64,000 bases of DNA from Sphingobacteriaceae bacterium (GTDB taxonomy: Bacteria > Bacteroidota > Bacteroidia > UBA7662). Positions 42,857-51,374 of the stretch are shown one piece after another (the stretch's first letter is position 1; every line of letters starts with the position of its first letter). The position numbers were made by a program, and so were the translations under genes. A model generated the notes under the pieces. That model ran no database searches. It saw only the letters and a list, made by a program, of their open reading frames with translations, and had not been told where the DNA came from. The stretch lies in NCBI GenBank assembly GCA_030682795.1, contig JAUXNJ010000044.1, positions 1-64,000 on the forward strand, in the 5' to 3' direction.

Positions 42857-45346
42857 TTACTTTTCATTCATTCTGTTCAATAACTGTTCCAAAGCGTACT
42901 CGTCGGGAATTAAAACTTCGCGGGCCTTGCTGCCTTCGAAGGGACCGACCACGCCAGCGGCCTCGAGCTGGTCGATCAAACGGCCGGCGCGGTTGTAGCC
43001 GAGTTTCATACGGCGCTGCAGCAAGGAGGTACTGCCTTGCTGGTTTTGGACGATGACCCGGGCGGCATCTTCAAAGAGCGCATCGCGGTCGTTGGGGTCC
43101 ATGTCGCGCAAGCCACCGCCTTCGTCGCCACCGCTGCTGTACTCCGGCAGCAGGAAGGCATCGGGATAGCCACGCTGACCGCCGATGTATTCGCAAATGG
43201 CCTCCACCTCGGGGGTGTCTACAAAAGCGCACTGCAGGCGGATGAGGCTGGAGCCGAGCGACAACAGCATATCACCCCGACCAATCAACTGCTCGGCACC
43301 GCCGGCATCGAGGATGGTGCGACTGTCGATTTTAGAGCTCACCTTAAAGCCAATCCGCGCGGGGAAGTTGGCCTTGATGGTACCCGTGATGATGTTCACC
43401 GACGGCCGTTGGGTGGCCACAATGAGGTGAATGCCCACGGCCCGGGCGAGCTGCGCCAAACGGGCAATGGGTGTTTCGATTTCCTTGCCGGCGGTCATGA
43501 TGAGGTCGGCAAATTCGTCGATCACCACCACAATGTAAGGCAAAAAGCGGTGGCCGTTGTTCGGATTGAGCTTGCGCTTGCGGAACTTGGCGTTGTACTC
43601 CATGAGGTTCCGCACCTGCGCATCTTTCAGTAAGTCGTAGCGCTTGTCCATCTCAATACACAGCGAATTCATGGTGTCTACCACCTTCATGGTGTCGGTA
43701 ATGATGGCGTCGTCGGTGCCCGGCAACTTGGCCAAAAAGTGGCGTTCGATGTGTTTAAAGAGGGAAAGCTCCACCTTCTTGGGATCCACCAACACAAATT
43801 TGAGCTCCGACGGGTGGCGTTTGTAGAGTAACGATACGAGGATGGCGTTGAGGCCGACCGATTTACCTTGACCCGTAGCACCGGCCATGAGCAAGTGCGG
43901 CATCTTGGCCAAATCGGTGATGAAAATTTCGTTGGAGATGGTTTTGCCGAGGGCCACCGGCAGCTCCATATCGCTGTTTACGAATTTTTCGGAGGCCAAC
44001 AGCGAGCGCATGCTCACAATTTCTTTGTGTTGGTTGGGCACTTCAATGCCAATGGTGCCCTTGCCCGGCATGGGGGCGATGATGCGGATGCCGAGTGCGG
44101 CCAGCGAAAGGGCGATGTCGTCTTCGAGGTTTTTAATTTTGCTGATGCGCACCCCGGCGGCAGGTACTATTTCGTAGAGGGTGACGGTAGGACCAACCGT
44201 TGCCCTGATTTTGTCGATTTCGATGTTGTAATGCCCGAGGGTTTCGATGATCTGGTTTTTGTTTTTCTCCAGTTCCTCGGCATTGATTTGCACTTTGCTG
44301 CTGCCGTGCTCCACCAGCAGGTCGATGGGTGGGTATTTGTAGCTCGACAGGTCGAGTTTGGGGTCGTACAGCTCGCTTTCGTTAAGCACCACGCCGCCTT
44401 CCGCCAGGATGTCTTCTTCAATCACCTCCTCTATTTCGAGGGCAGGACCCGTGGGTGCGGCTTCTTCAATAGGTGGTGTGATTTCGAGGGTTTGGGGAGA
44501 TGGCGCCGGTGCGGGAGGCGGCGTTGTTACCAAATGCGGCTCCATTTCGTCGCTCCAAGGGGCTTCGTCTTCGTCGAGCTCGTCGGTGTCGAGCGGCTCG
44601 TTAAGGTCGATCGTGGGACTGATTTCCTCGGCTTGCGGGCGCACCGTACGTTGAATGTTCACCGAGGCTTGCGGTACTTCGTCGGCCTCTAGTTCAGCTA
44701 CCTGTTTATTTGGGAGGATGTCGGCCAGTTTTAGGCTGAGATTGAGTCGTACCGTCACATAAATCGCCCAAAACACCAGCACCAGCAGTCCAGTACCCAA
44801 GCTTCCCACAAAACCACTGAGCCAGCGGCTGAGGTATAGGCCAAATTCGCCCCCCCAGGGAAAGGCCAGTCCGATGAGGTGATTGAATAAATACCCAAAG
44901 CTGATCGAGATGCTGAGCAGCAATAAAATGTTGTGGTAATATTGGCGGAGGAGGTTGACTTTAAAATCTGCAAAAATCAAACGCAGCGTGCTGATGGCCA
45001 GTAAAAAAACGATAAAAAACGAAGCCAAGCCGAAGCCGCGGTACACAAAAGTATGTGCAAGCCAAGCGCCGAGGCGACCTAGCCAGTTGTCTACCTCTGT
45101 TTCGCTGCTAAACAAAAAGCTCCAAGCCGAGCCGGTGACCTGACTTTGGTCGTGTTTCCAAGTGAAGAGGTACGAAATCATCGAGACCGCCAACAGCGTG
45201 GTGAAAAGCAATAAGCTGAAGCCGATAATGTTTCGCAAGCTGTTGCCGCTGAGCATTTCGCTGAAATTGGGCATTTCGAAACGCTTGGCAGTAGATTTGG
45301 CAGCTTCTTTTTTCGGTTGATTGGCTTTTTTGGGCTCGTTACGCAT
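42857..45346 (-). CDS. ftsK: DNA translocase FtsK
   Basis: FtsK is a septum-located DNA pump that clears and resolves chromosomes at division. The 829 residues comprise four N-terminal transmembrane helices (about 25-200), an acidic Pro-rich linker (about 215-335), and the motor domain (about 345-760) with Walker A GATGQGKSVGLN and Walker B YIVVVIDEFADLI. A C-terminal winged-helix gamma domain (about 765-829) begins STSLLQRRMKLGYNRA and recognises KOPS-like sites. The linker is short compared with E. coli. lolA starts at or just past its stop. Confidence 0.96.
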   Translation of the reverse strand: MRNEPKKANQPKKEAAKSTAKRFEMPNFSEMLSGNSLRNIIGFSLLLFTTLLAVSMISYLFTWKHDQSQVTGSAWSFLFSSETEVDNWLGRLGAWLAHTFVYRGFGLASFFIVFLLAISTLRLIFADFKVNLLRQYYHNILLLLSISISFGYLFNHLIGLAFPWGGEFGLYLSRWLSGFVGSLGTGLLVLVFWAIYVTVRLNLSLKLADILPNKQVAELEADEVPQASVNIQRTVRPQAEEISPTIDLNEPLDTDELDEDEAPWSDEMEPHLVTTPPPAPAPSPQTLEITPPIEEAAPTGPALEIEEVIEEDILAEGGVVLNESELYDPKLDLSSYKYPPIDLLVEHGSSKVQINAEELEKNKNQIIETLGHYNIEIDKIRATVGPTVTLYEIVPAAGVRISKIKNLEDDIALSLAALGIRIIAPMPGKGTIGIEVPNQHKEIVSMRSLLASEKFVNSDMELPVALGKTISNEIFITDLAKMPHLLMAGATGQGKSVGLNAILVSLLYKRHPSELKFVLVDPKKVELSLFKHIERHFLAKLPGTDDAIITDTMKVVDTMNSLCIEMDKRYDLLKDAQVRNLMEYNAKFRKRKLNPNNGHRFLPYIVVVIDEFADLIMTAGKEIETPIARLAQLARAVGIHLIVATQRPSVNIITGTIKANFPARIGFKVSSKIDSRTILDAGGAEQLIGRGDMLLSLGSSLIRLQCAFVDTPEVEAICEYIGGQRGYPDAFLLPEYSSGGDEGGGLRDMDPNDRDALFEDAARVIVQNQQGSTSLLQRRMKLGYNRAGRLIDQLEAAGVVGPFEGSKAREVLIPDEYALEQLLNRMNEK

Positions 45347-45753
45347 TTAGGGGCTATGGTTGCTCAAAAATAGCAATTATTTACAGACCGCGCGTTGCAG
45401 ACCGCTCACTTCGTTCGCTTTACAGACCGGTCACTTTGTTCCCTAACAGACCGTTCGCCTTTGGCTCTCTTACAGACCACTCGCTGCGCTCGTTCAGAGA
45501 CAGCGCCGTCTCTGGCGTTCAACAGTCTGCCTAGTTCAATCTTTTTTTGCAGGAGTATGGTTGTGGTTATCGGCCAAATCATAAATCGATATCGGAATTC
45601 CATAGGCCCTTCGAGAGCCTCAGGGATCGGTAAAGTGGACAAATCGGAAATCGCCAATCGAAATCGCAAATCTTTCGCGGTCTTTTTAATGTTAAATTAA
45701 TTTGGTTCTGTGAAAAACAACAATTATATTTAACAACCTAGAATCCTGTTCGT
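45347..45753. repeat. Intergenic repeat region upstream of the T9SS gene pair
   Basis: Five ACAGACCN-type units occur between 45381 and 45480. An 89-base segment (45493-45581) follows that recurs with five mismatches at 50076-50164. It contains the perfect hairpin CAGAGAC-AGCGCC-GTCTCTG. A shared tail with CCTTCGAGAGCCTCAG then extends to about 45645. No gene is visible. Confidence 0.8.
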
Positions 45754-45799
45754 ATGAAAAATTCTACATCGCTGTTTAAAAACAGCCTAAACACAAGTT

Positions 45800-45809
45800 G
45801 GGGGGGGGG
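45800..45809 (+). repeat. Poly-G tract (10 G) in a signal-peptide coding region
   Basis: An ATG at 45754 opens a signal peptide that is out of frame with the downstream gene because of ten G. With nine G the frame joins perfectly and yields a signal peptide ending FPAMA-Q. This is either a phase-variable tract or a homopolymer sequencing error. Confidence 0.85.
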
Positions 45810-45856
45810 TATTTGCCCGCTCCTTAGCAGTTTTATCACTTTTTAGCTTTCCTGCC

Positions 45857-47575
45857 ATGGCTCAGTTCATCGACCCGGTTACACCTGACATAGCTGCAAG
45901 TTGCCTGTCGGCAAGTGTGCGTAATACAGGTACTTCCGCTTTTGGTGACTTACAAGCGGTGGTGGTAGACGGAAGTGATCCAAGCATCATTTTTATTGAT
46001 TACAGTACAGTGCCGCCTACAGAATTTTGTTTTCCAATTCAAGCTTTTGCACAAGGAGCAAGTGTAACTGACCCTGATGTGGTTTGGGATTACAGTGGTT
46101 CGGGCTTGTTGCTGGTTGTTTATGAATCTAATTTAGGTCCAAGCGGCATTTGGTCTGAGATGTGGGACTGGAATGGTGGCTCTCCTACACCAGTAGGTGG
46201 TTATGGTGCTGGTGGTTTCTTCAACTTTAGTACGGGAGCAACTTACCCCAATGTGGATGCCGATGTTGTGGGTAATGCGGTAGTAGTGTGGGAACGCGCT
46301 GGCGACATCGAAGCGATGACGGTTGATTTTCCTACTTTAACGCCATCAGGGAATACTTGTTTGGTTAATGTAGGTGGTTGTGGCATGAATCGGTCGATAG
46401 AGCCTGATGTGGCTATTCGCCATCTCAATGGGAATAGTTTTGTGGACTTTGTATTGGTAGACCAAGGAACACCGTCGGGTGATATTAAAACTGTGTTTGA
46501 AAAGTTTACAAACGTGCAAGGAGGAATAGTAAACTGCATCATTCATACAGTACAGCATGCGGGAGGACTTGTGCCCACGAGGGTTGCCAAACCTAGGATT
46601 GATATGCCCACCTATTGGAACTCACTGGGTATTAATTATAGGAATGAGTTTGCTTGCAGCGTGTTGTATGAATTATATGATGGTACCAACAGCCATATAG
46701 CGAGCAGTCAGTTACAGGATGTTGCGGGACCTTCTTTTCCTGTTGCTTTTCCGCCACCTTCTAACGTAGTATTCGAACAAACATACAGTCCACCTACTAA
46801 TACCAACTATGAGTGGATTTCCGAAATACTGAATACCATTATAAATCCGATTATCACACCGGCTCCATTTCCATTCAATCAACAACTGGTGCCTCCTGGA
46901 GCTAATCTTGAATTATACCCTAATTCAGGGCCAGTAACTACCTTTGCAGGTGATAGAATTACTTATTTGGCATGGAATTGGGACAATACAGGTTTACCAA
47001 GCAGGCCAAGTAATTCGCCAGAAGTTATTTCTAGAAGGTTGATGTATGATTTCGATGGAAACACTACAACTCTTTTTCCACCTCCATTTGATACCGAATT
47101 TCGACACGTTATTCCTGTGCCAACCACCAGCCGTTATCTGGCTATTGGTGAAGGTTATTTGAATTCAGAGCCACAAACATTGATTAGTGTAGATGGGGAT
47201 TTTGACTGGGTTAGTTATGCATTTACGGCGCCACAAAGTGGTAGGATTTATTACAAACGGTCTTTTCAAAACAGTACTGCTCCTGTTAGAATAGCGCGGC
47301 CTGAAGTACATGTCGAAGCCGTTATTAATGGAAATGTTGCTTTTAATGTTTATCCAAACCCTACGAGTGGCCCTGTACAAATACAAGCAGAAATTCCTAT
47401 AAAACAAGTTGTAATACTTAGCCTTGATGGTAAAGTGCTAAAAACCTTTTTTTTAGAAGGAAACAAGACAACGATAGACTTAGATTTAAGTTTTTTGAAT
47501 GCTGGTGTGTATCCAATATCGGTAACTTCAGTAAATGGAAATACTGATTTTGTAAAAATTGTCATAACGAAATAA
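45857..47575 (+). CDS. T9SS type A sorting-domain protein (signal peptide frame-shifted)
   Basis: As read, the frame begins at the ATG at 45857 (MAQFIDPVTPDI; 572 residues). The true start is probably the ATG at 45754, separated by a 10-G tract one base too long. The combined product would start MKNSTSLFKNSLNTSW and have a hydrophobic core. The body is beta-rich with D-V-V-W-D-Y and V-V-V-W-E-R-A repeats suggesting a beta-propeller-like fold of unknown role. The C-terminus (about 495-572) is a T9SS type A domain starting FNVYPNPTSGPVQI. The stop overlaps the next start (TAATG). I recognise no catalytic motif. Confidence 0.75.
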   Translation: MAQFIDPVTPDIAASCLSASVRNTGTSAFGDLQAVVVDGSDPSIIFIDYSTVPPTEFCFPIQAFAQGASVTDPDVVWDYSGSGLLLVVYESNLGPSGIWSEMWDWNGGSPTPVGGYGAGGFFNFSTGATYPNVDADVVGNAVVVWERAGDIEAMTVDFPTLTPSGNTCLVNVGGCGMNRSIEPDVAIRHLNGNSFVDFVLVDQGTPSGDIKTVFEKFTNVQGGIVNCIIHTVQHAGGLVPTRVAKPRIDMPTYWNSLGINYRNEFACSVLYELYDGTNSHIASSQLQDVAGPSFPVAFPPPSNVVFEQTYSPPTNTNYEWISEILNTIINPIITPAPFPFNQQLVPPGANLELYPNSGPVTTFAGDRITYLAWNWDNTGLPSRPSNSPEVISRRLMYDFDGNTTTLFPPPFDTEFRHVIPVPTTSRYLAIGEGYLNSEPQTLISVDGDFDWVSYAFTAPQSGRIYYKRSFQNSTAPVRIARPEVHVEAVINGNVAFNVYPNPTSGPVQIQAEIPIKQVVILSLDGKVLKTFFLEGNKTTIDLDLSFLNAGVYPISVTSVNGNTDFVKIVITK

Positions 47576-49908
47576 TGAAAAGGCTAATTGGTCTTTACAT
47601 TTTGTTATTGTCTTTGTTTTTGATTAGGCCTGTTTTTGCTCAGTTAGAGGCGAAAAATTGGGTGAGTGTGGCTGGTACATTTGAGTTTCTAGGGCCAGCC
47701 AATTTTAACTTTAACCCATTGCTACGTAATAGAATGGTTGGCTGGGGTAATTTTCAGCAACAACCTTTTCCAGTAGCTAACTCTTGTGACGGCAAATTAC
47801 TATTTTTTGAAGTTGATTCTAATGTTTTTTGGAGACATTTGTCAGATTCGTTAGGTAATAAATTAGCAAATAGTGATAGTTTCGTTTATCTCGGGTCAGG
47901 GCCAGGTTTGATCTCCAAAATCTCTTTAAATGAAGATTTGTATCTTTTTTTTTCAAGATATGATCAATTACATTTTAGTAGAATTGAAAAAAATCAAATT
48001 AGTGGGAATTATAGTGTAACGCAAAAAAACATTCCTATTGACACTACCTCTGGTGGTTTTGTAGTTGTCAAGCATGCTAATGGATTCGATAAGTGGCTGA
48101 TCATAGTCCAACGAAGAATGAGTAGGTATAAAGTTTATCATATAAATACGAGCGGTACTCTTACTTATCACTCTACACTTAGTCATCCTCGATTTTATGA
48201 TAACAACTTTACATCTTCTGAACGATTAACTGTTAGCGCTGACGGGACTAAGGTGGTAGGCCAAAATTTGAGTAATAATTTGCACTTCGAGTTGCTGAAT
48301 TTTGATCCCGGCACCGGTCAATTATTTAGTCCTATTTTTATACCTCCAATTAGAAACGTGGTTTTGAATCCCATTTGGGCTTATATTCGTGTATTTTCAC
48401 CTGATGGGAGCAAGTTGTACACGCTTGATCCTACCGGTATTAGCGTTGTTCAGTTTGATTTAACAGTTCTTGATTCTGCTACCATTGATCAATCACGACA
48501 ACGGATTTCTAGCAGTATTTCACTTTTTAGCGATATCACAATTGCTCCTGATGGTTCTCTTTATTTAATTGGCCGAATGGGTTTATCCCAATCACTTTGG
48601 ACACCTCCACATGTTTTAAACTTTTCACGCATTCGATATCCTGATTTGCCCTATCCAGCTTGCCTTTTTGAGGATACAGTTTTTTTTACTCCTCCCGTGA
48701 ATATTCCAAATTCTGGTTTGCAGATTCAAATGCCCCGTTTCCCAATGTATTACTTCTACCCAGGCCGCTTTTCAGTAGTAGCCAACGATGTATGCTTGGG
48801 CGATACGGCGCGCATGCGGCTCTATGATTACGACAATTTAAACAGTGTGCGCTGGGATTTTGGCGATCCCACATCTCCCAACAATACCGATACAGTATTT
48901 GCTCCTGTGCATTTTTATAATCAACCGGGCACCTACACCATTACTGCCATTGCCGATTACTGCAATAAATTAGATACCCTTACTAAAACCATCCGTGTTT
49001 GGGGCTTTCCTGAATCACCCAATCTACCCGATACGGTTTTGTGCACGGGCAGCAGCTTGCCCGTTGCTTTGATGTCCGATTCGGTGCTCAGCATCCGCTG
49101 GAGCAACGGCGACAGTCTCTGGAGCACCAGTTTTAACACCGGTGGCTGGCAGTGGGCTGAGCTCAGTAATGCCTGCTTCAGCACCCGCGACAGCTTTTAC
49201 ATCAGCCTGCACGAGCCGCCGCAAAGTGGCCTACTCAGCGATACCAATGTGTGTGCGGGCAGCAGCCTCACTCTCACACCTCAACCCGGCGATTACACCT
49301 GGCAGTGGCAAGATGGCAGCACCCAACCGCTCACGGTTACCGCAGCTGGCACCTACGCCTTGCTCATGACCAACGCCTGCGGCACCTTTGTGCATGAGGT
49401 GCGGGTCGATTATCAGCAAGCGCCCGAGCTTAGCCTCAACGATACGAGTCGCTGCGAAGGGCAGTTTTACCGCATCGAGCTACCCGAAGTGTGGCAGGGC
49501 AGCTACCAATGGACAGATGGCAGCAGCGAGCGCATCCGCATCCTCACCGACAGCGGTTGGTACAGCGCCGAAATCAACAACCCTTGTGGCACGGCCACCG
49601 ACCAATTTTACCTGAGTTTGGTCGATTGTGAATGCCATATGTATTTACCCACGGCCTTCTCGCCCAATGGAGATGGTTTAAACGATGAGCTGATCGTCAA
49701 AACCCGCTGCGAACTCAGCAGCTACCAAATGGAAGTCTACGACCGCTGGGGTCGACAGATTTTTACCAGCACTAACCTCAACCGCGGCTGGGATGGCACT
49801 TTTCAAGGTCAGGATGTGCCGAACGGCAGTTATCCCTTCATCATCCGCTATACGCCAGAGGGACGCAACCCGAGGGTGGAGAAGGGTGTGGTTACCTTGC
49901 TGCGGTAA
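47575..49908 (+). CDS. PKD-domain protein with gliding-motility-type (T9SS type B) C-terminus
   Basis: The 777-residue exported protein has a signal peptide (about 1-22, ending VFA-Q) and an N-terminal region (about 25-390) with propeller-like strands and F-S-P-D-G-S-K-L-Y. A PKD-like domain (about 395-470) carries VCLGDTARMRLYDYDN and VRWDFGDP, and Ig-like repeats follow (about 475-680). The T9SS type B (CHU_C) domain starts YLPTAFSPNGDGLNDELIV near residue 688. Up to about base 48,730 the gene is AT-rich like its upstream partner; beyond that it is GC-rich. The two parts may have different origins. It is probably co-expressed with the preceding gene. Confidence 0.85.
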   Translation: MKRLIGLYILLLSLFLIRPVFAQLEAKNWVSVAGTFEFLGPANFNFNPLLRNRMVGWGNFQQQPFPVANSCDGKLLFFEVDSNVFWRHLSDSLGNKLANSDSFVYLGSGPGLISKISLNEDLYLFFSRYDQLHFSRIEKNQISGNYSVTQKNIPIDTTSGGFVVVKHANGFDKWLIIVQRRMSRYKVYHINTSGTLTYHSTLSHPRFYDNNFTSSERLTVSADGTKVVGQNLSNNLHFELLNFDPGTGQLFSPIFIPPIRNVVLNPIWAYIRVFSPDGSKLYTLDPTGISVVQFDLTVLDSATIDQSRQRISSSISLFSDITIAPDGSLYLIGRMGLSQSLWTPPHVLNFSRIRYPDLPYPACLFEDTVFFTPPVNIPNSGLQIQMPRFPMYYFYPGRFSVVANDVCLGDTARMRLYDYDNLNSVRWDFGDPTSPNNTDTVFAPVHFYNQPGTYTITAIADYCNKLDTLTKTIRVWGFPESPNLPDTVLCTGSSLPVALMSDSVLSIRWSNGDSLWSTSFNTGGWQWAELSNACFSTRDSFYISLHEPPQSGLLSDTNVCAGSSLTLTPQPGDYTWQWQDGSTQPLTVTAAGTYALLMTNACGTFVHEVRVDYQQAPELSLNDTSRCEGQFYRIELPEVWQGSYQWTDGSSERIRILTDSGWYSAEINNPCGTATDQFYLSLVDCECHMYLPTAFSPNGDGLNDELIVKTRCELSSYQMEVYDRWGRQIFTSTNLNRGWDGTFQGQDVPNGSYPFIIRYTPEGRNPRVEKGVVTLLR

Positions 49909-50391
49909 ACCGCAGCAAGGTAGTTCAAAGTTCAAAGTTGAAGGTTGAGCGAAGCGAAATCCCGCAAGGCGGGGTTCAAAAGGGGCCGCTTGCATTCGGC
50001 GTGCTTACAGACCGGTCGCGTTGCTCCCTAACAGACCACCCTTCGGCGGAGCTCAGGGAACATTCGCTTCGCTCATTCAGAGACAGCGCCGTCTCTGGCG
50101 TTCAACCGTCTGCCTAGTTCAATCTTTTTTTGCAGGAGCATGGTTGTGCTAGTCGGCCAAATCACCCTTCGAGAGCCTCAGAGGCCGGTGAACTGGACAA
50201 ATGAGAAATCTGAGGTCATAAGTCGGAAATCATAAATCGCAAGAGCCTACTCAATCTGAAAAGGGAGCGTAGCGACCGGTCTGATGTCTGAAAAGAGAGC
50301 GCAGCGAACGGTCTGTAAGGGAGCCTTTGGCGACCGATCTTCAAATCATAAATCCGACGTCATAAATCGGAAATCAGCAATCGCCAGCGAT
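49909..50391. repeat. Intergenic repeat region downstream of the T9SS gene pair
   Basis: The 483 bases hold ACAGACCN units near 50005 and 50029, the second copy of the 89-base repeat (50076-50164), the shared CCTTCGAGAGCCTCAG tail, and inverted units (GGTCTG...) at 50272-50345. The repeats thus bracket the two T9SS genes on both sides. Confidence 0.8.
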
Positions 50392-51363
50392 CTATTCCTG
50401 GTACACCACCCACAGCGTACTCTGCCCCACCGCCTGCAAAGTAGCGCGATCAATTACCTCCATGGTGTCATCGTGGGTATGCCAGTATTTCCCGAAGCCC
50501 GTGGGCGTGGTGGGGTCGTGCTCAATGATGTCGATCATGGGGATGCGCGCGATTTTGTTTACGTAGTAGTGGTCGTCGGTAATGGGACTGCTTTGCTGGA
50601 AGGTGAAGAAGCTGCCAAAACCGAGGTCGTGGGCGGCATTCCATACCTTGCGCATCACGTGCGGTGCATAGTACATCGAATAACCTTCCATGTAAAAACG
50701 GGCGTCTTTGCCGCCGACCATGTCGTATAAAATGCCGTATTCGGCGCGGTAGCCAGCTTTGTGGGGATTAGCAGCCCAGTATTGTGAGCCGAGACAATAG
50801 CTATCCGAAACTTCCGAAACGCCATAATCTTCGAGGTCGAACAGCACAATGTCGACCCCCACACCAGGCGCTTGAATGGCAAAGTTGCGGGCCATCTCTA
50901 ACAAAACCGCCACGCCCGATGCCCCGTCGTTGGCGCCATCGATGGCTTGGTTGGTGCGCTCGGTGTCTTGGTCGGCACGGGGACGCGTATCCCAATGCGC
51001 GGCCAAAACCACCCGCTTTTTTTGGTCGGGATTAAAGCTCGCGATGATGTTTTTGAGTTGGAAAGTCTTGCCGTCGTGGGCCTTAATTGGCGCGCTTTGC
51101 ACCTGTACCTCGGGGGTAAAACGCTGCAAGGTCTTCACCAAATAATCGGCACAAGCGGCGTGGGCTGCGCTGCCGGGGGTGCGTGGACCAAAATTCACCT
51201 GGGCTTGAACCCAGGCATAGGCGCTGTCGGCGTTAAAAGGCGGGTGGGTAACCGCGGCTTTGGCAGGCTGTTCGGGCGCTTTTTCTTGGGTTTCGCTCGA
51301 TTCGTTTTTGCAGGCCCCCACTGCCAAAAGCAGCAGCAAACCAAAGAGGATGCGTTTTTTCAT
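50392..51363 (-). CDS. M28-family zinc peptidase / glutaminyl-cyclase-like lipoprotein
   Basis: The 323-residue protein has a lipoprotein signal (LLLLLAVGAC, Cys near residue 18) and a Glu/Pro-rich spacer. The M28 fold shows VVLAAHWDTRPRAD (zinc His and Asp), GANDGASGVAVL (bridging Asp), VLFDLEDYG (catalytic Glu), and EHDPTTPTGFGKYWHTHDD (zinc His). This subgroup includes animal-type glutaminyl cyclases, so it may cyclise N-terminal Gln of exported proteins (T9SS cargo often begins with Gln after cleavage) rather than act as an aminopeptidase. The function is not decided by sequence. It is 11 bases downstream of cysS. Confidence 0.85.
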   Translation of the reverse strand: MKKRILFGLLLLLAVGACKNESSETQEKAPEQPAKAAVTHPPFNADSAYAWVQAQVNFGPRTPGSAAHAACADYLVKTLQRFTPEVQVQSAPIKAHDGKTFQLKNIIASFNPDQKKRVVLAAHWDTRPRADQDTERTNQAIDGANDGASGVAVLLEMARNFAIQAPGVGVDIVLFDLEDYGVSEVSDSYCLGSQYWAANPHKAGYRAEYGILYDMVGGKDARFYMEGYSMYYAPHVMRKVWNAAHDLGFGSFFTFQQSSPITDDHYYVNKIARIPMIDIIEHDPTTPTGFGKYWHTHDDTMEVIDRATLQAVGQSTLWVVYQE

Positions 51364-51374
51364 GGTCGTATCGC

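Noticed and set aside
43868-44692. Plus-strand 274-codon frame
   Set aside because: It lies entirely antisense to the ftsK coding sequence, has no recognisable motif, and its composition follows from the GC-rich codons of ftsK.
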